Positions 1 through 6,629 of a stretch of DNA of 64,000 nucleotides are shown here, in pieces (within the stretch, counting starts at the first letter, position 1; each line of letters begins with the position of its first letter). The DNA lies in NCBI RefSeq assembly GCF_035917335.1, contig NZ_CP109067.1, forward strand, positions 6,013,001-6,077,000. The letters run 5' to 3'. The translations under genes and the position numbers were made by a program. Source of the DNA: Micromonospora sp. NBC_01813. Lineage in GTDB: Bacteria > Actinomycetota > Actinomycetes > Mycobacteriales > Micromonosporaceae. Below the pieces are notes generated by a model that did not search any database, was not told the origin of the DNA, and saw only the letters and a program-made list of their open reading frames with translations.

Positions 1-2
1 CG

Positions 3-302
3 AGCCGGTCGGCGTTGGCCGTGGTGCTGGCCGACGCACTGCGCTCGACCGAGGCGACAACCCTGGTCACCGCCGGAGTCCCTGGCGTCGCCTCCGGCCT
101 GCCTGGCGTACGGGAGACGGCAGACGCCGCCGCCGCGCTCGCCGTACCGGTGCTCACGGTGTTGCTGGAGATCGCCGAGCAGGGCGAGGAGTTGCTGGCG
201 CAGTGGCGTCCCCGGCTGGCCTTGGCGGGTGCGGCGGGTGTGGCCCCGGCACCGGGCGCAGTCGGGATGCGGCTCGACGGCGTGACCCGCCTGCGCTACT
301 GA
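3..302 (+). CDS. C-terminal fragment of an unidentified protein (5' end outside window)
   Basis: An open frame runs in from the left edge and stops at TGA 300-302, giving about 99 residues. The visible part is rich in alanine, valine and leucine and ends in D-G-V-T-R-L-R-Y. It lies 271 bases upstream of the PSP1 gene on the same strand. I expected the C-terminus of a DNA polymerase III delta-prime subunit, which often sits next to PSP1 proteins, but the residues do not clearly match that family, so no function is assigned. It could also be a chance frame in GC-rich DNA. Confidence 0.45.
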   Translation, partial: SRSALAVVLADALRSTEATTLVTAGVPGVASGLPGVRETADAAAALAVPVLTVLLEIAEQGEELLAQWRPRLALAGAAGVAPAPGAVGMRLDGVTRLRY

Positions 303-560
303 CGGCGGTGTACCGGTGCGTTGTAGACGCCGTACGGTGCAGATGCCAACGGCGCCGCGCTCGGGAGCCAGGCTTTGCGCCTATTGCTCCGGCTGCGACG
401 CCGTGGCCTTTCCCTGCACCCCCCGCAGGCTCTTGATACCGGTCTGAACGTGGCCGGCCGGGCACAGGTAACGGGGCCGCCGCCGGTTTCGTCCCTTCGG
501 CCGACCCCGGTCGGCGGATCGGCCAGCACCGCTCGCCTTCTCGACGGACGTACGCCGACG

Positions 561-566
561 TAGGGT
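561..566 (+). promoter_or_regulatory. -10 box (TAGGGT) of a probable leaderless promoter for the PSP1 gene
   Basis: TAGGGT ends 7 nt before the ATG at 574. A TANNNT box at this distance places transcription start at or next to the start codon, a frequent arrangement in actinomycetes. No ribosome-binding site is visible in between, which fits a leaderless message. Confidence 0.5.
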
Positions 567-573
567 AGGGCCC

Positions 574-1407
574 ATGGGGATGCTCTGCGCGGTCAGTTTC
601 AACCGGTACGGGCGTCTCTTCTACCTCGATCCGGGCGACCTGCGGCCGGCCGTCGGTGACAAGGTCCTGGTGCCCACCGAGGACGGCACCGAGGTCGCCG
701 AGTGCGTATGGGCGCCGCAGTGGGTCGACGAGGAGACCGACGGGTTCCCCCGGGTCGCCGGGCTGGCCACCGACCAGGATCTGCACCGTGACGAGGTGCA
801 GCGCAAGCGCAAGGCCGAGGCGAAGGTGGCGGCGAAGCGGCTGATCCGCGACCACGGGTTGCCGATGAAGGTGGTCGCCGTCGATCACGTGTTGGAGCCG
901 GGCACGCTCAGCAGCGCCCGCGCCACCATCTACTTCACCGCCCCGCACCGGGTGGACTTCCGGTCGTTGGTGCGTGACCTCGGTGCCACCCTGCACTGCC
1001 GGGTGGAGCTGCGGCAGCTCTCCGCTCGGGATTCGGCCCGGGTGCAGGGCGGGATCGGCTCCTGCGGGCGCGATCTGTGCTGCGCCACCTTCCTCACCGA
1101 CTTCGAGCCGGTGACGATCCGGATGGCCAAAGACCAGGATCTGCCGCTGAACCCGCTGCGGATCTCCGGTGCCTGCGGGCGGCTGATGTGCTGCCTGAAA
1201 TACGAACATCCGCTGTACGCGGACAGCGCCAACTACCCCACGTCCGGTCAGCGGGTCGAGACCGACCAGGGGACGGCGAAGGTGGTGTCCCGGCATCCAC
1301 CGAGCGAGACGGTCACCGTACGGCAGATTTCCGACGGGTCGGTCAAACGGTGCGCCCTGTCCGAGGTCTGCGGCCCCCGCCAGGCGTACGAGAAGCGCGA
1401 AGCGTAG
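574..1407 (+). CDS. PSP1 domain protein (RicT/YaaT-like)
   Basis: 277 aa, close to the usual length of the family. It starts MGMLCAVSFNRYGRLFY and carries the cysteine-rich core of PSP1/RicT proteins: CGRDLCC at about residues 165-171 and CGRLMCC at about 202-208, followed by K-Y-E-H-P. In Bacillus the homologue RicT (YaaT) belongs to the Ric complex that acts with RNase Y on RNA maturation and carries iron-sulfur clusters; in actinomycetes the role is not established. ATG 574 was chosen because of the TAGGGT box just before it and the family-typical N-terminus. It reads toward tRNA-Thr, a common chromosomal neighbourhood. Confidence 0.9.
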   Translation: MGMLCAVSFNRYGRLFYLDPGDLRPAVGDKVLVPTEDGTEVAECVWAPQWVDEETDGFPRVAGLATDQDLHRDEVQRKRKAEAKVAAKRLIRDHGLPMKVVAVDHVLEPGTLSSARATIYFTAPHRVDFRSLVRDLGATLHCRVELRQLSARDSARVQGGIGSCGRDLCCATFLTDFEPVTIRMAKDQDLPLNPLRISGACGRLMCCLKYEHPLYADSANYPTSGQRVETDQGTAKVVSRHPPSETVTVRQISDGSVKRCALSEVCGPRQAYEKREA

Positions 1408-1429
1408 GCCCTGCATAGCCCTGGGTAGG

Positions 1430-1622
1430 CCTCGGGGTGAGCGTGACCGCCCGGATCTCCCATCCATCCCCCGGATGCGACGGGGGTGCGGTCTTGCTCT
1501 GACCGCGTACCTCGCTGTTCAGGTGTTTCCTCCCGGGGGGCAACGGGAAGGCCCGGAAGGTGCCGGCACCGTGAGCAGCGAGTGCGGGGAGCGGTGAGGC
1601 GTGACGCACGCTCACCCCGAGG
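1430..1622. repeat. 16-bp perfect inverted repeat enclosing about 160 bp
   Basis: Positions 1430-1445 (CCTCGGGGTGAGCGTG) and 1607-1622 are exact reverse complements. They lie between two converging genes, 22 bases after the PSP1 stop and 2 bases before the stop of the minus-strand gene. I see no target-site duplication outside the arms. It could be a small non-autonomous element or an extended shared terminator. Nothing coding is evident between the arms. Confidence 0.5.
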
Positions 1623-1624
1623 TG

Positions 1625-1933
1625 TTACTGCCCCGGAACGCGAGCCGAATCGGGTTCAGGCTCACGCCCCGGGGGCTCAATGGGTTTGGTGACTGCGCCG
1701 TTCCTGGCGAGCGCGTCCCGGTAGGCGCGGACGCTGACGATTGCGCCGTCGCGGTCAGGGTCCTCGCTGTTGATCTCCCGGCCGTAGAGCGTCACCCAGG
1801 ACCGCCAGTCCGGGGACGGCCAGACCTCCTCGACCCGCAGGCGGATCGGGCGTCGACCGTCCAGGTGGTCGCATTGGCGCAGCGCCACCAGATCTCCCGG
1901 GCAGACCACCACCGGGGGTGTGGGCTCAGGCAT
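1625..1933 (-). CDS. Small hypothetical protein next to an HTH/DUF397 locus
   Basis: 102 aa starting MPEPTPPVVVCPGDLV at ATG 1933. The body has a conserved look (charged surface, aromatic W-R-S-W-V-T-L-Y-G-R-E, then Y-R-D-A-L-A-R-N-G) and the tail is rich in proline and glutamate. I do not recognise a named domain. The start overlaps the end of the upstream minus-strand gene by 8 bases, so the pair is probably translated together. The pair is divergent from a DUF5753 regulator, an arrangement often repeated in Micromonospora relatives, so it may belong to that module's regulon. Function unknown. Confidence 0.6.
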   Translation of the reverse strand: MPEPTPPVVVCPGDLVALRQCDHLDGRRPIRLRVEEVWPSPDWRSWVTLYGREINSEDPDRDGAIVSVRAYRDALARNGAVTKPIEPPGREPEPDSARVPGQ

Positions 1934-2264
1934 CGTCGAGTGCTCCGTACGACTCGGCGGATTCGGTCGTGCGGTGCGGGAGGTGGGTCCGGGCCGTCGC
2001 GTTGGCGTCCCGGATCGCTCGGGCCAGGTCCGGGGAGTACGCCGGGGGTGCGCCGGTCGGGGCTGCGGCGACCGCTCGGGCCCCGGTAAGCCGAAAGCGC
2101 GAATCCTTATCGATGTCCGTCTCTCCGGGAATCCGTTTCGGCAGCGGCGGCCGGCCCGGGGTCGGGTCCGAGGTCGGGTCTCCGGCGGAGCCCGCCGGAC
2201 TCGTGCAGAAAGATCGATAGCGAGCAAGGCGGGGTTCTCCGCCGATTCCGTCGTTTCTGAGCAC
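1926..2264 (-). CDS. Small hypothetical protein, first gene of the divergent pair
   Basis: 112 aa from GTG 2264. The start is supported by a GAGGGGG ribosome-binding site 5 bases upstream. The N-terminal half is proline- and arginine-rich and probably disordered; the C-terminal half (D-L-A-R-A-I-R-D-A-N-A-T-A-R-T-H) could form a helix. No domain recognised. It overlaps the following gene by 8 bases and is separated from the HTH regulator by a 126-bp divergent promoter region. Confidence 0.5.
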   Translation of the reverse strand: MLRNDGIGGEPRLARYRSFCTSPAGSAGDPTSDPTPGRPPLPKRIPGETDIDKDSRFRLTGARAVAAAPTGAPPAYSPDLARAIRDANATARTHLPHRTTESAESYGALDDA

Positions 2265-2390
2265 TGATCCCCCTCGGGTGAAGTTGATCGAGGTCTTTGT
2301 CTACTTCCACCCTGGACTCTCAAGCCATTTCCCAGCAAGATAGAACCAGCCATCCACCGGCGATGGTGCAATCTCGACCGACCATTCGGG

Positions 2391-3185
2391 GTGATAATCG
2401 TGAATGATCCAACGTCTCTGCCGTCCCGCCTGCGTGAGCTGCGCACCGGGCGCAAGATGGCTCAGGACAGGCTCGCGGCGGCGATCGGTGTCTCGAAGTC
2501 CTTGGTCCAGTCCTTCGAGTCGGGGAAGCTCATTCCGCAGGAAGGCACCGCCGAGCGGCTGGACGGATTCTTCGGGACCGGGGATGAGATCCAACGTGCG
2601 GCCAAGATCGAGCGGGAGGACCGGCAGCCGTGGCTCCGCTCGTGGTTCGAGCAGGAGCGTCGGGCGGCCCTCCTACGCAGCTGGGCACCGATGCTGGTGC
2701 CGGGGCTGTTGCAGTGCGAGGCGTACATGCGCGAGGTCTTCGCCGCCGTGCCGTCGAACGCCGGGAAGGTCGATGCGCTGGTCGCCAAGCGGCGGGAACG
2801 TCAGGCGGCCACGATCGACCGGAAGGACCCGGTGGGGCTGTCCGCGATCATCAGCGAGGTGGTGCTGCGGCGTGGGCCGAGCGAGGTGCTGAAAGACCAG
2901 CTCGGGCATCTGGTGGACGTCGGCCACCGGCCGCATGTGCGCGTCCGGGTGATCCCGGCCGAGTCGGAGAGCATCCACGTCGGGCTCGCTGGTGCCTTCA
3001 TCATCGCCGGCATGCCGGACGGTCGCCGGGCCGCCTACATGGACGACCAGCTGACCGGCCACGTGGCGAACGCCCCTGGTGATCTGGCACACCTGGAACT
3101 AGCCTGGGAGGAGATTGACGCGCTGGCCCTGCCCGTGGTCCAGTCCCGAGACCTGATCCTGAGGACGCTGCATGAACACAAATGA
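2391..3185 (+). CDS. XRE-family DNA-binding regulator with DUF5753 domain
   Basis: 264 aa. Residues about 8-62 form a helix-turn-helix of the XRE type (LRELRTGRKMAQDRLAAAIG, then V-S-K-S-L-V-Q-S-F-E-S-G-K). Residues about 85-255 are the DUF5753 domain typical of actinomycete regulators that are paired with a small DUF397 protein; here it overlaps the DUF397 gene by 14 bases. Such pairs (BldB/AbaA-orf or Scr1-like) are linked to development and antibiotic control and have been likened to toxin-antitoxin pairs; the role here is inferred. Start GTG 2391 is the longest; GTG 2400 in the same frame is an alternative. The C-terminal coding segment of this gene is repeated twice downstream. Confidence 0.88.
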   Translation: MIIVNDPTSLPSRLRELRTGRKMAQDRLAAAIGVSKSLVQSFESGKLIPQEGTAERLDGFFGTGDEIQRAAKIEREDRQPWLRSWFEQERRAALLRSWAPMLVPGLLQCEAYMREVFAAVPSNAGKVDALVAKRRERQAATIDRKDPVGLSAIISEVVLRRGPSEVLKDQLGHLVDVGHRPHVRVRVIPAESESIHVGLAGAFIIAGMPDGRRAAYMDDQLTGHVANAPGDLAHLELAWEEIDALALPVVQSRDLILRTLHEHK

Positions 3186-3360
3186 GCCACGCTGGCGGAA
3201 GAGCACCCGAAGCACCGGCACCGGCGAATGTGTCGAGGTCGCCGACAACCTTCCCGGCCGGATCCTGGTCCGGGACACCAAGGACCGCGACGGCGGGACC
3301 CTGACGTTCACCCCGGCTGGTTGGCGCGGCTTCGTCGAGCTGGCGAAGCAGCACGGCTGA
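3172..3360 (+). CDS. DUF397 protein, copy 1
   Basis: 62 aa, the usual size of DUF397 proteins, with the family signature W-R-K-S-T-R-S at the N-terminus, C-V-E-V-A in the middle and the V-R-D-T-K-D and F-T-P-A-G-W blocks near the end. It overlaps the DUF5753 regulator gene (ends 3185), so it is the cognate small partner. Two further copies of this gene lie at 3639-3827 and 6436-6624 and differ at only a few residues, showing local duplication. Confidence 0.88.
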   Translation: MNTNEPRWRKSTRSTGTGECVEVADNLPGRILVRDTKDRDGGTLTFTPAGWRGFVELAKQHG

Positions 3361-3381
3361 CCCGACCAGACAACCCGAAGC

Positions 3382-3410
3382 AGGGCCCCCGGCGCGCCGC
3401 CAGGGGCCCT
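3382..3410 (+). terminator. GC-rich hairpin after DUF397 copy 1
   Basis: AGGGCCCC and its complement flank a GGCG-CGCC core, forming a strong stem 22 bases after the stop codon. There is no T-run, as is common for actinomycete terminators. The same hairpin follows copy 2. Confidence 0.55.
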
Positions 3411-3419
3411 CTTCGCTGT

Positions 3420-3544
3420 CTGCTGTCCAGCTCCCCCCCGGCAGATCAGCGGCGAAGAGTTCGTTGACATTGACGTTGAAGCGCTGGCCAGCAACAGATA
3501 CCCGGCGGTCAATTGGGTGGCGACCCAGCCCGGCGACCGGGCAT
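3420..3544 (-). pseudogene. Duplicated 3' fragment of the metallophosphoesterase gene
   Basis: The bases from about 3441 to 3542 closely match about 6831-6930, inside the phosphoesterase gene near its 3' end (shared GGCGAAGAG, TCGTTGAC and GGCGGTCAA blocks), but with small deletions that break the frame. A shorter, more decayed piece of the same region lies at about 3912-3965. These are leftovers of a duplicated gene junction, not working genes. Confidence 0.7.
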
Positions 3545-3652
3545 GGTGACCTGGGCCACCTGGAACTAGTCTGGGAGGAGATAGACGCACTGGCCCTGCC
3601 CGTGGTCCAGACCCGAGACGTGATGCTGAGGATGCTCGATGACTACAGATGA
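3545..3652 (+). pseudogene. Duplicated C-terminal fragment of the DUF5753 regulator
   Basis: The frame encodes G-D-L-G-H-L-E-L-V-W-E-E-I-D-A-L-A-L-P-V-V-Q, nearly identical to the last 35 residues of the regulator ending at 3185. No helix-turn-helix part is attached. It overlaps DUF397 copy 2 by 14 bases, exactly as in the intact pair, so a segment containing the end of the regulator plus the partner gene was copied. An apparent longer frame from 3464 joins this piece to the phosphoesterase remnant by chance. Confidence 0.75.
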
Positions 3653-3827
3653 GCCCTGTTGGCGCAAGTCGACCCGCAGCAATGGCACCGGTGACTGCGT
3701 CGAGGTCGCCGACAACCTTCCCAGCCGGATCCTGGTCCGGGACACCAAGGACCGCGACGGCGGCACCCTGACGTTCACCCCGGCCGGCTGGCGCGGGTTC
3801 GTCGAGCTGGCGAAGCAGCACGGCTGA
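3639..3827 (+). CDS. DUF397 protein, copy 2
   Basis: 62 aa, starting MTTDEPCWRKSTRSNGTGDC; differs from copy 1 at a handful of positions in the first 25 residues and is otherwise almost identical. The gene is intact but its partner regulator is only a C-terminal stub, so it may be expressed from a neighbouring promoter or be silent. It is followed by the same GC-rich hairpin as copy 1. Confidence 0.75.
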   Translation: MTTDEPCWRKSTRSNGTGDCVEVADNLPSRILVRDTKDRDGGTLTFTPAGWRGFVELAKQHG

Positions 3828-3847
3828 TCGGACCAGACCCACGAAGC

Positions 3848-3876
3848 AGGGCCCCCGGCGCGCCGCCAGGGGCCCA
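3848..3876 (+). terminator. GC-rich hairpin after DUF397 copy 2
   Basis: Same GGGCCCC/GGGGCCC stem as at 3382-3410, carried along in the segmental duplication. Confidence 0.5.
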
Positions 3877-4038
3877 CTTCGTGCCTACTGTCCGCCGCCC
3901 AGCTCGCCCGCCCGGCAGATCAGCGGCGACAAATTGGTTGACGTTGACGTTCAAGCTCTGCAACGGACTCGTCACACCGTTGACGTCGGCTCGAATGCCG
4001 GTCCGTTGTCGCTCACACGACCGGCCGCCATCATGATC

Positions 4039-5569
4039 CAATGCCGTTCAGATAGGGCACGTGTCGGGGTCGGCGTGGTGAGCTGACGTCGATTGTGGAG
4101 GCCGGTACGGTGGCTGGCCGTGACGTCATCGGTGGAGGAACGGCCGCAGGGTCGGTTGACCGACCATATCGGGTTGGGTGTGGTGTCGGCCCGGTTCGGC
4201 CGTGACCTGCTGGAAGAGATCCTCAACCGCACGGGGCGGCGGGAGAAACGCTCGCGGCGGCTACCGGCACACGTGATGGTCCGGTACGTGATCGCGATGG
4301 GGTTGTTCTTCGCCGAGTCGTATGACGAGGTGATGCGCCGGCTGGTCGGTAACCTGCGCAAACTCGGCTCGTGGGACGACGACTGGCAGGTCCCGACCAA
4401 GTCCGCGATCACCCAGGCCCGGCAGCGACTCGGGCCCGAGCCGATGAAAGCGTTGTTCGAGCGGGCCGCGGTGCCCCTGGCCGGTCCGGGCACGAAAGGT
4501 GCCTTCATCGGCCGGCGCCGGCTGATGGCGATCGACGCGACCAGCTTCGACGTGGCCGACACCCCGGACAACGCGCAACGGTTCGGCCGGCTGGGCTCGG
4601 GGCCGAAAGCGTCGGCGTATCCGAAACTGCACGTCGCCGCTGTGGCCGAGTGCGGCAGCCACGCCATCGTCGGCGCGGTCCTCGGCGGGTGCCGTACCGG
4701 GGAACGGACCCTGGCCGCCGACCTCACCGGCACGGTCGGGCCGGGCATGCTGGTGATGGCCGACGCCGGCCTGTACTCCTACGACCTGTTCAACCGGTAC
4801 GCGGCCACCGGCGCGGACCTGGCCTGGCGCATCGGCGCGTCGGTGTCGGTCGGGCACCTGAACTGGCTTGCGGACGGCTCCTACCACGCGCTGATCTACG
4901 CCCCCGGGCTGAGCGCCGCCCGTCGGGCGAGGCTGGCCGAACAGGCCAGAGCCGGCCACCAGGTTCCCGCCGAGCTGGCCCGCCTCGTGCGGGTGGTCGA
5001 GTACACCGTCCCGGACCGCAACCCCGACGGTGACCTGATCGTGGTGATCACCACCGTCACCGACCCGCACGACATCGACGCCCTCACCCTGGCCGAGGCG
5101 TACCACCAGCGCTGGGAAGAGGAATCCGCCCTCGACGAGATCAAGACCGACCTGCGCGGACGCGGTGAGGTCCTCCGTTCGAAGACCCCGGACCTGGTCG
5201 AACAACAGATGTGGGGACTGCTACTCGCCCACTACGCCATCCGTGCTCTCCTGCTGGACGCCGCCGACCCCGCCGGCTACGACCCGGACCGCATGTCGTT
5301 CATCAAAGGCCTCCGCGTCGTGCGCCGCCAGGTCACCGACCAGGCGGCCATCACCCCCTGAGGACCTTTCCGAGGCCCTGACCGACGCGCTCACCGAGAT
5401 CCGCCACCAGCCCAACCCGCCCCGCCGCCACCGGACCTGCCCCCGCGTCGTCAAACGCGCCCGCCACAACTCCTACCGCGTCAAACGCCCGACCGATCGG
5501 ATCACCCGTCACCCCGCCCCACCCACACCGCACCTGGCCTGCCCAGACACCTCTATCTGAACGGCATTG
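4039..5569 (+). mobile_element. IS4-family insertion sequence, copy 1 (1531 bp)
   Basis: Terminal inverted repeats CAATGCCGTTCAGATAG (4039-4055) and its complement (5553-5569) are perfect over 17 bp. The element is flanked by a 10-bp target duplication CATCATGATC at 4029-4038 and 5570-5579, typical of the IS4 family. A second copy of identical length sits in the opposite orientation at 45080-46610. The only base difference I found between the copies is at 5428, so transposition was recent. Confidence 0.95.
4093..5361 (+). CDS. IS4-family transposase, zero-frame product (copy 1)
   Basis: 422 aa DDE transposase that cuts and joins the IS ends. An IS4 N-terminal domain (D-H-I-G-L-G-V-V, residues about 20-110) is followed by the catalytic core: A-I-D-A-T-S-F-D (first Asp, about 150), V-M-A-D-A-G-L-Y (second Asp, about 220) and Y-H-Q-R-W-E-E-E-S-A-L-D-E-I-K near 337-351, which fits the IS4 signature Y-x2-R-x3-E-x6-K exactly. 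The frame ends at CCC TGA (5356-5361). A 66-codon tail in the +1 frame, including R-A-R-H-N-S-Y-R-V-K-R, a block usually found at the C-terminus of this family, continues to a stop at 5558-5560 inside the right inverted repeat. The full protein may need a +1 frameshift (488 aa). Confidence 0.92.
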   Translation: MWRPVRWLAVTSSVEERPQGRLTDHIGLGVVSARFGRDLLEEILNRTGRREKRSRRLPAHVMVRYVIAMGLFFAESYDEVMRRLVGNLRKLGSWDDDWQVPTKSAITQARQRLGPEPMKALFERAAVPLAGPGTKGAFIGRRRLMAIDATSFDVADTPDNAQRFGRLGSGPKASAYPKLHVAAVAECGSHAIVGAVLGGCRTGERTLAADLTGTVGPGMLVMADAGLYSYDLFNRYAATGADLAWRIGASVSVGHLNWLADGSYHALIYAPGLSAARRARLAEQARAGHQVPAELARLVRVVEYTVPDRNPDGDLIVVITTVTDPHDIDALTLAEAYHQRWEEESALDEIKTDLRGRGEVLRSKTPDLVEQQMWGLLLAHYAIRALLLDAADPAGYDPDRMSFIKGLRVVRRQVTDQAAITP

Positions 5570-6109
5570 CATCATGATCCGCCGTCCGTCCGTATTCGCC
5601 GTGCGCGCGTTCGTGCCTGTTCGGGCGGCGTTGCCGAGCACGCGGAACAGCCCCGCGTGGGCTACAACAAGAACTACGGAGGCAAGGCCGGTAGCGGCTT
5701 GCAGGCCACGAAGAACCCGAGCGGCGAAGACATCAAATGGCTCGCTGTCGCCAGGAAGGTCCGTCGATGTGCCGTCTCTCCAGGCAGCCAGCGCACCTGG
5801 AAATTTCACCCCAATCTCCTCGACCGCAAGTCCCGTAATCGTCCTACTCCAACGTTCGCGAAGGTCCGGAAATTCTGCCGGACGGTCAAGCTCAAGAGCC
5901 TGGGCGAAGATGAGGCCCGTCTCTCGCGCACGACTCAGATCGGACGTGACCGCGGCGCCGATCTCCGCGCCGCGACAGCGCTGGGCAAGATCGACAGCTT
6001 GCCGTCGACCAAGATCAGTAAGTGGCGGATCTGCTTGCCCGGCCCAACGTCGCTCGCTGTTCCAAGTTGACTGCCCATGGCGAACGACGATGAGCTCTCC
6101 AAAGGTCAC

Positions 6110-6352
6110 CAGCCCATGCTCGCACAACGCTCCAGAGGGATTCCGGCGTGCTGGTGTGCGCGGACCACGGTCGAGTCCACGCCCAGCGTCCAGTCGTCGC
6201 CCTCCTCGGCGTCGCAGTCGATGCGCAGCGCGTCGCAGACCGCCGCCTACGTCCCGTTCAGAGAGCCCAGCGGCGTTTGCGCTGTTAGACGGTCTTCCAC
6301 GGGACGTCCAGTCACGACAAACGTGATACCAGCTCACGCCCCACAGATCCAC
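6110..6352 (-). pseudogene. Degenerate IS5-like transposase fragment
   Basis: Reading the minus strand gives, across stops and frame changes, W-K-T-V, R-R-W-A-L, then C-D-A-L-R-I-D-C-D-A-E-E-G-D-D-W and L-G-V-D-S-T-V-V-R-A-H-Q-H-A-G. The last block is the first catalytic Asp region of IS5-family transposases from actinomycetes. At least two stop codons interrupt it and no terminal repeats are visible, so it is a dead remnant between the histidine phosphatase start and the third DUF397 copy. Confidence 0.7.
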
Positions 6353-6362
6353 GAGACACGCC

Positions 6363-6449
6363 CTAGTCTGGGAGGAGGTAGACGCGTTGGCCCTGCCTGT
6401 GGTCCAGACCCGAGACGTGATGCTGAGGATGCTCGATGACTACAGATGA
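6363..6449 (+). pseudogene. Third copy of the DUF5753 regulator C-terminal end
   Basis: About 28 codons (L-V-W-E-E-V-D-A-L-A-L-P-V-V-Q-T-R-D-V-M-L) match the end of the regulator gene at 3104-3185 and the stub at 3560-3652. The upstream part is missing and replaced by IS5-like remnant sequence. It overlaps DUF397 copy 3 by 14 bases. Confidence 0.7.
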
Positions 6450-6624
6450 GCCCCGCTGGCGCAAGTCGACCCGCAGCACCGGCACCGGCAACTGCGTCGA
6501 GGTCGCCGACAACCTTCCCAGCCGGGTTCTCGTCCGGGACACCAAGGACCGCGACGGCGGCACCCTGACGTTCACCCCGGCCGGCTGGCACGGCTTCGTC
6601 GAGCTGGCGAAGCAGCACGGCTGA
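6436..6624 (+). CDS. DUF397 protein, copy 3
   Basis: 62 aa, almost identical to copies 1 and 2 (one visible change near the end, G-W-H-G instead of G-W-R-G). It converges on the metallophosphoesterase gene with only 5 bases between the stop codons, which matches the junction seen as remnants after copies 1 and 2. This copy probably keeps the ancestral right-hand junction, while copy 1 keeps the intact regulator. Confidence 0.75.
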   Translation: MTTDEPRWRKSTRSTGTGNCVEVADNLPSRVLVRDTKDRDGGTLTFTPAGWHGFVELAKQHG

Positions 6625-6629
6625 GACCG

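Larger units (their letters stand above)
3972..6109 (-). pseudogene. Histidine phosphatase family gene split by the IS4-type element
   Basis: The part from GTG 6109 to 5580 encodes a phosphoglycerate-mutase-like phosphatase: V-V-R-H-G-Q-S-T-W near the start (catalytic His), S-R-A-R-E-T, and V-A-H-A-G-L-F-R-V-L (second His). Removing the IS and one 10-bp target duplication gives an uninterrupted 198-residue frame that ends at the TGA at 3972-3974 with the tail M-A-A-G-R-V-S-D-N-G-P. The IS therefore replaced only about the last 22 residues, so a truncated enzyme with all catalytic residues might still be made. The ATG-poor start lies directly against an IS5-like remnant, so its natural upstream region may be lost. 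Confidence 0.8.

Noticed and set aside
154-1467. 437-codon minus-strand frame opposite the PSP1 gene
   Set aside because: Mirror frame of a strongly conserved plus-strand gene; composition rich in Arg, Pro and His with no motif.
3464-3544. N-terminal part of a 62-codon frame before DUF397 copy 2
   Set aside because: Chance fusion of antisense phosphoesterase remnant to the regulator stub.
4261-5205. 314-codon frame antisense to the transposase (also 45444-46388)
   Set aside because: Present in both IS copies only because the transposase is; no independent motif.
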